A DNA stretch of 64,000 nucleotides from Leclercia pneumoniae (GTDB lineage: Bacteria > Pseudomonadota > Gammaproteobacteria > Enterobacterales > Enterobacteriaceae). Of the stretch, positions 45,078-54,819 are shown in pieces. The notes under the pieces are model-generated. The model was not told the DNA's origin. It did no database searches and was given only the letters and a program-made list of their open reading frames with translations. A program made the position numbers and the translations under genes. The stretch lies in NCBI RefSeq assembly GCF_017348915.1, contig NZ_CP071383.1, positions 682,001-746,000 on the forward strand. The letters are read 5' to 3'. Each line of letters begins with the position of its first letter. The stretch's first letter is position 1.

Positions 45078-46452
45078 GAGGCATTCCTAACACGCGCACC
45101 AGCTCCTCCAGCGTGGTTTTCCCTTCTTCCACGGCCATACAGCCATGTTCGAACAGCGTCATCATGCCTGCCTGACGTGCATGCGCTTCAATCTCTTCAA
45201 CTGGCGCACCACGCGCAATGGCCAGGCGTAGATCGCTACTGATCGCCATCACTTCAAATATCGCCACCCGGCCATAAAAACCATGATAACAACGGTCACA
45301 GCCAGCGGGCAGCCAGTGCGGCAGCGGCCCTGGCCACAATGTGCCGGGCAGCGGCACTTCGCGCTCTGCCTGTTGTCGGCAATGAGGGCAGAGTCGACGT
45401 ACTAGGCGTTGCGCGATAACCAGCGATAACGCCGATGAGATCATCCAGCGCGCCACCCCCATCTGCTGCAAACGCACCAGCGTCTCTGCGGTTGAGTTGG
45501 TGTGCAGGGTGGAAAGCACCAGATGTCCGGTTTGAGCCGCATTCATAGCAATTTCCGCTGTTTCACCGTCACGGATTTCGCCCACCATAATGATATCCGG
45601 GTCTTGCCTAAGAAAAGCGCGCAGTACGCTCTGGAACGTTAATCCTGCCCGGGGATTGATCTGCGTCTGATTCAGACCCTCCAGGGGGATTTCGATGGGA
45701 TCCTCAACGCTGCAGATGTTCACTTCAGGCGCATTGCGCGTCTGGAGGGCACTATATAGGGAGACTGTTTTCCCACTTCCGGTGGGGCCGGTCACCAGGA
45801 TTAGCCCTTGCGGTTTCATCAACGCCTCACGAAAACAGTGCAACTGAGAAGAGGCCATCCCCAACTGGTCAAGCTGATGGGCTTGTTGTACCTGTTGAAG
45901 CAGGCGGAGTACGATTTTTTCGCCGCGACGGCAGGGCAGGGTGGCGATGCGAAACGACACCGGTGCGCCCGAGAGTTCAACCGTGAATTGCCCATCCTGC
46001 GGCAGCCGACGTTCGGCGATATCGAGATTGCCAAGCACCTTAAGTCGTGCCGTCAGGCTAGTACCCAGCGCCACGGAGAGGGGCTGCTGGGAATAGAGCA
46101 CGCCATCAATGCGTAGCCGAATTTGCCAGCTCTCATCTGCAGGTTCGATATGAATATCCGAAGCACGCTGTTCAAGGGCGTGACTCAACGTACGATTGAG
46201 GATCTCCACCGCCGTACGGCCGGTATCGGCCTGGACGGGAAGATGGGATTGCGAGGCCGCCTGTCGGTATTTCTCCATGCGTTCGGCACTCCAGCATTCA
46301 ATATCGACGTTTTATTGCGTTGCGAAGCGCAGTGCATCCAGCATCTCTGACGCCGGTTGGCCCAGCACGGCAATGCTCAACCGTGCCTCGGTGCTGTTGA
46401 GGAGTAGCGCGTTATGGCGCTGACACAGCGCCATCAGTTTCTCAGGATTCAT
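45067..46452 (-). pseudogene. hofB: hofB pilus assembly ATPase with in-frame stop at codon 47
   Basis: HofB is the PilB/GspE-type ATPase that powers PpdD pilin assembly. Read from the ATG at 46452 (MNPEKLMALCQRHNALLL), the gene would encode 461 residues, exactly the E. coli length. Codon 47 is TAA (46312-46314), where E. coli has Lys: FATQ-stop-NVDIECW aligns with FATTKRIEITCW. The frame is otherwise unbroken. After the stop an ATG at 46278 opens 403 codons holding Walker A GPTGSGKT, DPDIIMVGEIRD and the CPHC/CDRC zinc site. A shortened HofB lacking the N-terminal domain could still be made by reinitiation. The start overlaps ppdD by 11 nt. Confidence 0.88.
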
Positions 46453-46900
46453 CTGCCTCTCCTGCTGGATCCGTAAAGCGGAACACATCTTCGCAGGCCT
46501 GCTTCAGGGCGCTGTCATCGCTGATCGTGCAAGTGCGAGTCCAGCCCGTAATGCCGTTGCCATTATCCCAGACTGGGGTCAGGGCTACGCTCAGGCCATT
46601 CAGACTCTCCTGACCCGTCAGGGTCACAGCACCATTGGCGACAGACATCGCAGAGACGTAGCGGGACGTCGCCGGAGAGGGGATACCATTCGCACCCGCG
46701 TCGCAGCTATCCGTTCCGCCATGATCCAGCGCGCAGAGTTCGACTGCGGTGCGGTAAGGAATAAAGGTTTGTAGCATGTCGGTGAGGGCCGCTTTTCGCA
46801 GATAGTTTTGATAAGCGGGGATGCCAATGGCGCTCAGTATCGCGATGATCCCTATGACCACCATCAGTTCAATTAGCGTAAATCCTTGTTGTCTGTTCAT
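46442..46900 (-). CDS. ppdD: Major type IV prepilin PpdD
   Basis: This type IVa pilin forms pili when assembled by Hof or type II secretion machinery. The prepilin signal MNRQQG|FTLIELMVVIGII has the prepilin-peptidase site after Gly6 and Glu at mature position 5, followed by the N-terminal hydrophobic helix. Length is 152 against 146 in E. coli; the extra residues are at the acidic C-terminus (PAGEADES). Four Cys could form disulfides. It is first in ppdD-hofB-hofC. Confidence 0.95.
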   Translation of the reverse strand: MNRQQGFTLIELMVVIGIIAILSAIGIPAYQNYLRKAALTDMLQTFIPYRTAVELCALDHGGTDSCDAGANGIPSPATSRYVSAMSVANGAVTLTGQESLNGLSVALTPVWDNGNGITGWTRTCTISDDSALKQACEDVFRFTDPAGEADES

Positions 46901-47054
46901 GTGTCGCTCCTGTGGTTAACTGGCGACACTGTGTCAGCCTGTTATCGTCAGGGCGAGCGACAAAAATGGTTTCGTGGAGGCGGCTTCAGAAGGTTATGAC
47001 GCGCTTGCAGAGAGGAGAAACAACGCTGCGAGAAGGATCGTAAAAGGGGCGGAG

Positions 47055-47081
47055 AAAAGCCCGACCGGAGCGCCGGCCGGG
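47055..47081 (-). terminator. nadC terminator
   Basis: On the minus strand a CCCGGCCGG / CCGGTCGGG stem (complement of 47073-47081 and 47060-47068) is followed by CTTTTCT. It lies 11 nt after the nadC stop. Confidence 0.8.
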
Positions 47082-47091
47082 TGAGCGGGAA

Positions 47092-48045
<954 letters not shown>

Positions 48046-48072
48046 TCAGCACCATAAATAAGGAGAGCCCGC

Positions 48073-48636
48073 ATGCAGTTGGAACATGGATGGCTGGTGG
48101 ATGCACGGCGTGTGCCCTCGCCACACCACGATTGCCGCCCTGAAGAGGTCACCCCCTCGCTGTTGGTGGTGCATAACATCAGTCTGCCACCGGGGGAGTT
48201 CGGGGGCCCATGGATTGACGCGCTCTTTACCGGAACGATAGATCCCAACGCGCACCCCTTCTTTGCGGAAATCGCGCATTTGCGGGTTTCTGCCCACTGC
48301 CTGATTCGCCGTGATGGCGAAATCGTCCAGTATGTTCCTTTTGACAAGCGAGCCTGGCATGCGGGCGTATCGACTTATCAAGGGCGAGAACGCTGTAATG
48401 ATTTCTCCATCGGAATAGAGCTGGAAGGCACAGATGTGCTGCCCTATACCGATGCGCAATATCATGCGCTGGTTGCGATAACCTGCCTGCTGATCGCGTG
48501 CTATCCGGAAATGGCTAACCACATTACCGGGCATAGTGATATCGCACCGGTGAGAAAAACCGATCCCGGCCCGGCCTTTGACTGGAGCCGATTCCACGCC
48601 ATGCTTAACGCTTCGTCAGACAAGGAGATGACATGA
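48073..48636 (+). CDS. ampD: 1,6-anhydro-MurNAc-L-alanine amidase AmpD
   Basis: This cytoplasmic zinc amidase cleaves peptides from 1,6-anhydro-muropeptides in cell-wall recycling. The 187 residues compare with 183 in E. coli. Zinc ligands His34 (LLVVHNIS), His154 and Asp164 ([12 protein letters not shown]) are present, as is the catalytic Glu of GIELEG. In species with an ampR-ampC pair, AmpD loss derepresses AmpC beta-lactamase; this copy looks intact. Its stop overlaps ampE by 4 nt. Confidence 0.97.
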   Translation: MQLEHGWLVDARRVPSPHHDCRPEEVTPSLLVVHNISLPPGEFGGPWIDALFTGTIDPNAHPFFAEIAHLRVSAHCLIRRDGEIVQYVPFDKRAWHAGVSTYQGRERCNDFSIGIELEGTDVLPYTDAQYHALVAITCLLIACYPEMANHITGHSDIAPVRKTDPGPAFDWSRFHAMLNASSDKEMT

Positions 48637-49487
48637 CGTTGTTCACCATACTGCTGGTTATGATCGCTGAGCGCTTATTTAAGCTGGGCGAACACTGGCA
48701 ACTGGATCACCGGTCGGAGATCTTTTTCCGTCGGATTAAACATTTCTCGTTACTGCGTACGTTAATAATGACCGCCGGCGTCATGTTGGTGGTCTTCTTG
48801 CTGTTACGCGCCTTACACGGCCTCTTTTTTAACGTCCCTTTGCTGGTGGTCTGGATTTTGCTCGGCGTGCTCTGTATTGGTGCCGGGAAAGTGCGTTTGC
48901 ACTACCACGCTTACCTGAAAGCGGCTGCGCGCAACGACAGCCACGCCCGGGGTACCATGGCCAGCGAGTTAACTCTTATTCACGGTGTGCCGCCTGACTG
49001 CGACGAGCGGGAGTTTCTGCGCGAGCTGCAAAATGCCTTGCTGTGGATTAACTACCGTTTCTATCTGGCGCCGCTGTTCTGGTTTGTGGTTGGCGGCCCG
49101 TGGGGCCCGGTGCTGCTGATGGGCTATGCGTTTTTACGCGCCTGGCAGAGCTGGCTGGCGCGCTACCTGACACCACACGAACGACTGCAATCAGGCATTG
49201 ATGCCATTCTGCATGTGCTGGACTGGCTGCCGGTGCGCCTGGTCGGTGTAGTCTATGCCTTGATTGGTCATGGTGAAAAAGCGTTACCTGCCTGGTTTGC
49301 GTCGCTCGGGGATCGCCGCACCTCGCAATATCAGGTTCTGACCCGACTTGCGCAGTTCTCGCTGGCGCGCGAGCCGCATACCGACAAAATCGCCACGCCA
49401 AAAGCTGCCGTGTCGATGGCCAAGAAAACCTCGTTTGTTATCGTGGTGATTGTGGCGCTGCTAACGATTTACGGCACGCTGATCTAA
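48633..49487 (+). CDS. ampE: Inner membrane protein AmpE
   Basis: The 284 residues match E. coli AmpE, a polytopic membrane protein of the CobD/CbiB-like fold whose role beside AmpD is not settled. Membrane segments lie near residues 43-62, 65-85, 140-165 and 262-282. It overlaps ampD by 4 nt (ATGA). A 9-bp inverted repeat (49471-49479 with 49492-49500) straddles the stop codon. Confidence 0.95.
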   Translation: MTLFTILLVMIAERLFKLGEHWQLDHRSEIFFRRIKHFSLLRTLIMTAGVMLVVFLLLRALHGLFFNVPLLVVWILLGVLCIGAGKVRLHYHAYLKAAARNDSHARGTMASELTLIHGVPPDCDEREFLRELQNALLWINYRFYLAPLFWFVVGGPWGPVLLMGYAFLRAWQSWLARYLTPHERLQSGIDAILHVLDWLPVRLVGVVYALIGHGEKALPAWFASLGDRRTSQYQVLTRLAQFSLAREPHTDKIATPKAAVSMAKKTSFVIVVIVALLTIYGTLI

Positions 49488-49500
49488 ACCCGCGTGCCGT
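49471..49500. terminator. ampE / GH43 convergent inverted repeat
   Basis: ACGGCACGC (49471-49479) pairs with GCGTGCCGT (49492-49500), a perfect 9-bp stem with a 12-nt loop between the convergent ends. It lacks a T-run. Confidence 0.45.
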
Positions 49501-49505
49501 AACTG

Positions 49506-50456
49506 TTACTCGCTATCTGCAGGCGGGATGCCGAAATCTGGCATCCCGTTTTCGTTCCAGTGAACTAACTTCAGGCGGGTATGGCGGTTGGGATCGTAAA
49601 GCGGGTCGCCTTCTATCTCGGTATAGTTGCGCGCATGATAGACCAGCACATCTTCCCCATCAGCCGTCTGCGTGAAGCTATTATGCCCCGGGCCGTACTG
49701 ACGGTTTTCATAGCTGGTGGTGAAGACCGGCTGCGGCGATTTGTGCCAGTTCGCCGGATTACGCGGGTCGGCATCTTTCTCGATCCACAGCAGGCCCATA
49801 CAGTAATTTTCATCGGTCGCGCTGGCGGAGTAACTGATAAACAGACGATTACCATGGCTTAAGATAGCCGGCCCTTCGTTCACCAAAAAGCCCCGGCACT
49901 CCCAGTCGAATTCCGGTTTGCTTAGCAGAACGGGTTCGCCTTTCAGCGTCCAGGGATTCTCCATTTCGCACAGATAAAGATTGGAGTTTCCGGCAATATC
50001 CGGTGCTTTCTGCGCCCATAAATACCAGCGTTTGCCCTGATGAATAAAGGTGGTGGCATCCAGGGCAAACGTATCGTACTGCGTCTTAATCTGCCCTTTC
50101 TCCACCCACGTACCGGTGAGCGGATCGCTGTCGCTACACTCCAGCGCGTACATTCGATGCTGGAACATCCCGAGCTCATCCAGCGCCTGAGTATGGGCGG
50201 CGGCAAAGTAGATATACCACTTGCCGTCTATCGCATGCAGCTCGGGCGCCCAGATGAGATTACCCATCGGGCCGCTGTCCGGTTTATGCCAGACCACCAC
50301 CTCTTGCGCATCACGCAGGCCTTCCAGGGTATCGGCGCGGCGAATCGCCAGCCGGTTGTACTCCGGCACCGAGGCGATAAAGTAATACTGTTCCTCATGC
50401 CGGAGAATATAGGGATCGGCACCTTGCTCAATAAACGGGTTTGGCCAGTGACGCAT
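49506..50456 (-). CDS. GH43 family beta-xylosidase/alpha-L-arabinofuranosidase
   Basis: The 316-residue single-domain glycoside hydrolase family 43 enzyme lacks a signal peptide, so it should act in the cytoplasm on imported oligosaccharides. The three catalytic acids are placed as expected: Asp14 (GADPYI, base), Asp133 (ALDATTF, pKa modulator) and Glu194 (VNEGPA, acid). WAPELHAIDGKWYIYFAA is a typical blade. It is 10 nt downstream of the GPH transporter, suggesting xylo- or arabino-oligosaccharide use. I cannot fix the substrate; the pair resembles xynB-xynT. E. coli K-12 has nothing between ampE and aroP. Confidence 0.88.
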   Translation of the reverse strand: MRHWPNPFIEQGADPYILRHEEQYYFIASVPEYNRLAIRRADTLEGLRDAQEVVVWHKPDSGPMGNLIWAPELHAIDGKWYIYFAAAHTQALDELGMFQHRMYALECSDSDPLTGTWVEKGQIKTQYDTFALDATTFIHQGKRWYLWAQKAPDIAGNSNLYLCEMENPWTLKGEPVLLSKPEFDWECRGFLVNEGPAILSHGNRLFISYSASATDENYCMGLLWIEKDADPRNPANWHKSPQPVFTTSYENRQYGPGHNSFTQTADGEDVLVYHARNYTEIEGDPLYDPNRHTRLKLVHWNENGMPDFGIPPADSE

Positions 50457-50466
50457 TTCGCGCTCC

Positions 50467-51864
50467 TTATTTGGTCTCTGCGGCTTTCAAATCCTGATAG
50501 TCGCTCAGCTCTCGATAGTTGGTACGGCGTTTTTCCAGGTCCGCCTGAATCTGCTTCATGGTTTCACGGTCGACTTTCAGCAGACGAACCACACCTGCGG
50601 TAATCAGATACCCTACGCCCGGAATGACGGTAAAGAGCAGGACGATCCCGTTGATGGCGTCTGCGCTTTGCGCTTTGGCACCCGCATCGTAGCCATACCA
50701 GGAGAGCAGGAAACCGACCATCGCCCCGGCAATCGCCAGACCCAGCTTCAGGAAGAAGATGTTGCCGGAGAAGCTGATACCCGTAATACGTTTGCCGGTT
50801 TTCCACTCGCCGTAATCATCCACATCCGCCATCAGCGACCAGTGCAGTGGAGACGGGATCTGGTGCAGGATGTTCAGCAGGAAGTAGAGCACGATAATGG
50901 TCATCGTGGCTTTAGGGTCAAAGAAGTAGAAGGCGCAAGAGAAAATCGCCAGCACGATATTGGTCCAGAAGAAGACTTTCAGTTTACACCAGCGGTCAGT
51001 CAGCACTTTCGCCAGCATGCTGCCGATCATCATGCCCACCACGCCCAGGCTGATAAACAGGGTGGCGAAATGAGTGCTCTCACCCATAACCCAGGTGACG
51101 TAATACATGGTGGCGGCCATGCGGATAAAGCCCGGGCAGACGTTGCAGATGGTCAACAGCAGGATGCGCACCCACTGGTCGTTTTTCCATACGTCTTTAA
51201 GGTCGTTTTTGAGTTCATCGTTGGTCTGTACCGCAGGGCGTACTCGTTCGCGCACGGTAGAGAAGCTGAACAGGAACATACAGGTACCAATGAGCGCCAG
51301 CACCGTCATTGCCATCTGGTAGCCTTTCGCTTTGTTTTCTCCGCCGAACCAGTCAGCCATCGGCAGCAATGTCAGCGACAGCAGTAGCGTAGCAATACCG
51401 ACCATGACAAAACGGTAAGACTGGCAGGCCACGCGCTCTTTAGGATCATTCGTGATCACGCCCCCGAGGGAGCAGTACGGAATATTGATGGCCGTATAGG
51501 TCAGTGACAGCAGGAAATAGGTGACAAACGCATAGATAACTTTGCTGTTATAGCTCCACTCGGGGGTGGTGAACATCAGAATGCTAAACAGCGCGTAAGG
51601 GAAGGCAATCCACAACAACCATGGACGAAAACGACCATATTTGCTGCGGGTTCGGTCGGCGATAGCCCCCATGATCGGATCGGTTATTGCATCGATGACG
51701 CGCACCGACAGCAGTAATACGCCGACCAGCGCAGGCGCCAGCCCGAAAATATCCGTATAAAAATAGTTAACAAACAACATTATGGCGCCGAAGATGATGT
51801 TACATCCCGCGTCACCCATCCCATAGCCGATCTTTTCTTTCACTGAAAGTTTATTGTTATCCAT
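50467..51864 (-). CDS. GPH-family oligosaccharide:cation symporter (XynT/YagG-like)
   Basis: The protein has about 465 residues and 12 membrane segments in the glycoside-pentoside-hexuronide (MelB) family. The family motif DAITDPIMGAIADRTRSKYGRFRP lies between the second and third segments (quoted in parts: DAITDPIMG, DRTRSKYGRFRP). The ATG at 51864 (MDNNKLSVKEKIGYGMGD) has GGAG 8 nt upstream; an ATG at 51870 is too near it. It probably imports xylo- or arabino-oligosaccharides for the GH43 enzyme. No regulator is adjacent; TTGCT-GCCAA-AGCAA (51901-51915) upstream is a possible operator. Confidence 0.88.
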   Translation of the reverse strand: MDNNKLSVKEKIGYGMGDAGCNIIFGAIMLFVNYFYTDIFGLAPALVGVLLLSVRVIDAITDPIMGAIADRTRSKYGRFRPWLLWIAFPYALFSILMFTTPEWSYNSKVIYAFVTYFLLSLTYTAINIPYCSLGGVITNDPKERVACQSYRFVMVGIATLLLSLTLLPMADWFGGENKAKGYQMAMTVLALIGTCMFLFSFSTVRERVRPAVQTNDELKNDLKDVWKNDQWVRILLLTICNVCPGFIRMAATMYYVTWVMGESTHFATLFISLGVVGMMIGSMLAKVLTDRWCKLKVFFWTNIVLAIFSCAFYFFDPKATMTIIVLYFLLNILHQIPSPLHWSLMADVDDYGEWKTGKRITGISFSGNIFFLKLGLAIAGAMVGFLLSWYGYDAGAKAQSADAINGIVLLFTVIPGVGYLITAGVVRLLKVDRETMKQIQADLEKRRTNYRELSDYQDLKAAETK

Positions 51865-51990
51865 CGACATTTCTCCGCGTTACGATATGGAGAGAATTAT
51901 TTGCTGCCAAAGCAATTTATGCGTTGCAGTATAAAGGCGCTGATATGGAAGAATGTGCTATGGATGAGAAAGTGTGAGGAAGGTAACAGG

Positions 51991-52016
51991 CTCTGTGCCC
52001 GCAGAGGGGCACAGAG
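51991..52016. repeat. 10-bp inverted repeat between aroP and the GPH gene
   Basis: CTCTGTGCCC (51991-52000) pairs perfectly with GGGCACAGAG (52007-52016), loop 6 nt, 11 bp past the aroP stop. No T-run follows on the minus strand, so it may be a Rho-dependent end or RNA-stabilising hairpin. Confidence 0.7.
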
Positions 52017-52026
52017 AGAGGCAGGA

Positions 52027-53400
52027 TTAATGTACTTTTACCGTTTTGGCGTTCTTTTGCTTAAACAGGTAGCCCACGCCGAGGATCACGATCCAGACCG
52101 GGATGAGATACACAGAGATAGCCATACCCGGCGTCATCAGCATAATCACCAGCACCGCTGCCATAAACAGCAGACAGACATAGTTACCCAGCGGATAGAG
52201 CAGGGCAGGGAAGCGCGTTTTGACGCCCTGCTGCTGCTTGGCACGGCGGAACTTGATGTGCGCCAGGCTGATCATGGCCCAGTTGATGACCAGGGCAGAA
52301 ACCACCAGCGCCATCAGCAGGCCAAAGGCCGATTCCGGTGCCAGGTAGTTGATCAGCACGCACAATGCAGTGACCACGGCTGAAACAATAATGGTGTTCA
52401 CCGGTACGCCACGCTTGTCGACGTTAAGCAACGCTTTCGGGGCATTGCCCTGCTGGGCGAGGCCAAACAGCATACGGCTGTTGCAGTAAACGCAGCTGTT
52501 GTAAACGGAGAGCGCAGCGGTCAAGACAACAACGTTCAGCGCGTTTGCCACAAAGGTGTCACCCAGCTCGTGGAAGATCAGTACGAACGGGCTGGTGTCA
52601 GCGGTAACGCGCGTCCACGGCAGCAGCGAGAGCAGCACGGCCAGTGAACCCACATAGAAGATCAGAATACGGTAGATAACCTGATTGGTTGCTTTCGGGA
52701 TGCTCTGCTCCGGGTTGTCGGCTTCGGCGGCGGTAATGCCCACCAGTTCCAGACCGCCGAAGGAGAACATAATTATCGCCATCATCATCACCAGACCGGT
52801 CATGCCGTGCGGCAGGAACCCGCCCTGCTCCCAGAGGTTACGCACGGTGGCTTGTGGACCACCGTTACCGCTGAACAGGAGCCAGCCGCCGAACAGGATC
52901 ATGGCGACGACGGCAATGACTTTAATAATGGCAAACCAGAACTCCATCTCACCAAACACTTTTACGTTGGTCAGGTTGATGGCGTTAATAATGACAAAGA
53001 AGGCTGCAGCGGAAATCCAGGTCGGGACTTCCGGGTACCAGAACTGAATGTATTTACCCACCGCGGTCAGCTCAGCCATCGCCACCAGGACGTACAGCAC
53101 CCAGTAGTTCCAGCCAGATGCAAACCCGGCGAAGCTTCCCCAGTATTTATAGGCGAAGTGGCTGAATGAACCCGCTACAGGCTCCTCCACGACCATTTCC
53201 CCCAGCTGGCGCATAATCAGAAATGCAATAAAGCCGGCAATGGCATAACCCAGAATAATGCCAGGACCCGCAGACTGAATAACGGACGCGCTGCCCAGGA
53301 ACAGACCCGTGCCAATAGCGCCGCCCAGCGCGATAAGCTGAATATGGCGGTTTTTAAGGCCGCGCTTTAGCTGATCGCTGTGCTGTTGACCTTCCATCAT
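52027..53400 (-). CDS. aroP: Aromatic amino acid permease AroP
   Basis: This APC-superfamily proton symporter takes up Phe, Tyr and Trp. The 457 residues match E. coli AroP, with 12 membrane segments. The first segment contains the amino-acid binding GGAIGTGLFLGSA loop. It is transcribed divergently from pdhR; a TyrR-like box lies 64 bp upstream. In E. coli aroP is repressed by TyrR. Confidence 0.95.
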   Translation of the reverse strand: MMEGQQHSDQLKRGLKNRHIQLIALGGAIGTGLFLGSASVIQSAGPGIILGYAIAGFIAFLIMRQLGEMVVEEPVAGSFSHFAYKYWGSFAGFASGWNYWVLYVLVAMAELTAVGKYIQFWYPEVPTWISAAAFFVIINAINLTNVKVFGEMEFWFAIIKVIAVVAMILFGGWLLFSGNGGPQATVRNLWEQGGFLPHGMTGLVMMMAIIMFSFGGLELVGITAAEADNPEQSIPKATNQVIYRILIFYVGSLAVLLSLLPWTRVTADTSPFVLIFHELGDTFVANALNVVVLTAALSVYNSCVYCNSRMLFGLAQQGNAPKALLNVDKRGVPVNTIIVSAVVTALCVLINYLAPESAFGLLMALVVSALVINWAMISLAHIKFRRAKQQQGVKTRFPALLYPLGNYVCLLFMAAVLVIMLMTPGMAISVYLIPVWIVILGVGYLFKQKNAKTVKVH

Positions 53401-53463
53401 GAAACCTCGTGTGTGTTTGTTATGTTCACGCTCAGGCGTGTGTAATTATGAAATTCCATTTCA

Positions 53464-53481
53464 TGTATTTATTTCTTTACG
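53464..53481. promoter_or_regulatory. TyrR box-like site upstream of aroP
   Basis: TGTATT-TATTTC-TTTACG matches the TyrR consensus TGTAAA-N6-TTTACA at 9 of 12 fixed bases. A weaker candidate, TGTAAT-N6-ATTCCA, lies at 53441-53458, centre to centre 23 bp away. Strong/weak paired boxes are the known arrangement at TyrR-repressed aroP. Confidence 0.6.
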
Positions 53482-53885
53482 GTGGAATTGGCCTAAAATA
53501 CAGGCCATGACTTCCGTTAACGCCAGAATAGTGTTAAGCGCCCGCGAATGCACCTGCTTTATGAAAGGAAGATGACGAGTTGAATAAAAAGAAACCAGTT
53601 GTTAATCGACTCGTTTAACCCCTTTTATCTGTGTATAGAATAAAAATGCTCTCTAAGTGGCGCATATTTCATAATTTGGCGAGGTGAATCGGTTCAGATT
53701 GAGTATTTTGCGTTTCATTAAAGTTAAAACTGCCTCTTTATGGGTAATGATTTCATTTGGGCAAAGTTACATTTCTGAAACGTTATTTCTGTAAGGTTGT
53801 TAAAATGTGCCGGGTTTAATGATTTCAATCAAAACCAATATGGACACAAGGTGAATACTTTGTTACTTTAGCGATACGAACATGA

Positions 53886-53902
53886 AATTGGTAAGACCAA
53901 TT
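53886..53902. promoter_or_regulatory. PdhR operator
   Basis: AATTGGTAAGACCAATT is a perfect match to the PdhR palindrome, 31 bp before the pdhR ATG. In E. coli PdhR bound here represses pdhR-aceEF-lpd until pyruvate releases it. Confidence 0.92.
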
Positions 53903-53933
53903 TACTCCGGGCAAAAGGCGTAAGACAGGGAAT

Positions 53934-54698
53934 ATGGCCTACAGCAAAATTCGCCAACCTAAACTTTCTGATGTGATAGAGCAGCAGCTGGAGTTTTTAA
54001 TCCTCGAGGGGACACTGCGCCCCGGCGAAAAACTCCCGCCTGAACGCGAGCTGGCAAAACAGTTCGACGTTTCCCGCCCCTCGCTGCGTGAGGCGATCCA
54101 ACGTCTCGAAGCCAAGGGCCTGCTGCTTCGTCGCCAGGGCGGCGGAACTTTTGTGCAAAACAGCCTGTGGCAGAGCTTCAGCGATCCGCTGGTAGAACTT
54201 CTCTCTGACCACCCAGAATCCCAGTTTGACTTGCTTGAGACCCGTCACGCGCTTGAAGGCATCGCGGCTTATTACGCGGCCCTGCGCAGCAATGATGCCG
54301 ATCGCGACCGTATTCGCGAACTGCATCAAGCCATTGAACGGGCACAGCAGTCCGGCGATTTAGACGCCGAGTCCGATGCCGTTGTCCAGTATCAAATCGC
54401 TGTTACCGAAGCAGCCCACAATGTTGTGCTCCTCCATCTGCTACGCTGCATGGAGCCGATGCTGGCCCAGAACGTTCGTCAGAATTTTGAATTGTTGTAT
54501 GCCCGTCGGGAAATGCTCCCACTGGTAAGCAACCATCGCACCCGAGTATTCGAGGCGATAATGGCCGGGGAGCCGGAGCAGGCGCGTGAAGCGTCGCACC
54601 GTCACCTGGCTTTCATTGAGGAAATCTTGCTGGACCGCAGCCGTGAACAGTCGCGTCGCGAACGTTCATTACGCCGCATACAGCAACGAAAGGATTAA
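53934..54698 (+). CDS. pdhR: Pyruvate-sensing repressor PdhR
   Basis: This GntR/FadR-subfamily repressor of the pyruvate dehydrogenase operon and respiratory genes responds to pyruvate. The 254 residues match E. coli. The N-terminal winged helix contains [20 protein letters not shown] (residues about 33-52), followed by an all-helical FCD effector domain with metal-site histidines. The AGGG ribosome-binding site and the operator support the start. It is the first gene of pdhR-aceEF-lpd. Confidence 0.97.
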   Translation: MAYSKIRQPKLSDVIEQQLEFLILEGTLRPGEKLPPERELAKQFDVSRPSLREAIQRLEAKGLLLRRQGGGTFVQNSLWQSFSDPLVELLSDHPESQFDLLETRHALEGIAAYYAALRSNDADRDRIRELHQAIERAQQSGDLDAESDAVVQYQIAVTEAAHNVVLLHLLRCMEPMLAQNVRQNFELLYARREMLPLVSNHRTRVFEAIMAGEPEQAREASHRHLAFIEEILLDRSREQSRRERSLRRIQQRKD

Positions 54699-54732
54699 GC
54701 GCCAGTTTTTTAGAGCGCGGCAACTAAACGCA

Positions 54733-54780
54733 GAACCTGTCTTATTGTGTTTTCTGGCGAAAATACAATGGGACAGGTTC
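54733..54780 (+). promoter_or_regulatory. Long hairpin in the pdhR-aceE leader
   Basis: Bases 54733-54754 pair with 54759-54780 to give 22 consecutive pairs (three G-U) closed by a TGGC loop. It starts GAACCTGTC and ends GACAGGTTC. It ends 39 nt before the aceE ATG and has no T-run, so it is not a simple terminator. My recollection is that E. coli has a similar stem here. Confidence 0.8.
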
Positions 54781-54819
54781 CAGACAAATCAACGTATTAG
54801 ATAGATAAGGAATACCCCC

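Larger units (their letters stand above)
53401..53933. other. aroP-pdhR divergent control region
   Basis: These 533 bp hold no supported gene. The left side carries TyrR-box-like sequence for aroP; the right side carries the PdhR operator just before pdhR. The middle (about 53560-53860) is AT-rich and I see no assignable element. Confidence 0.6.
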
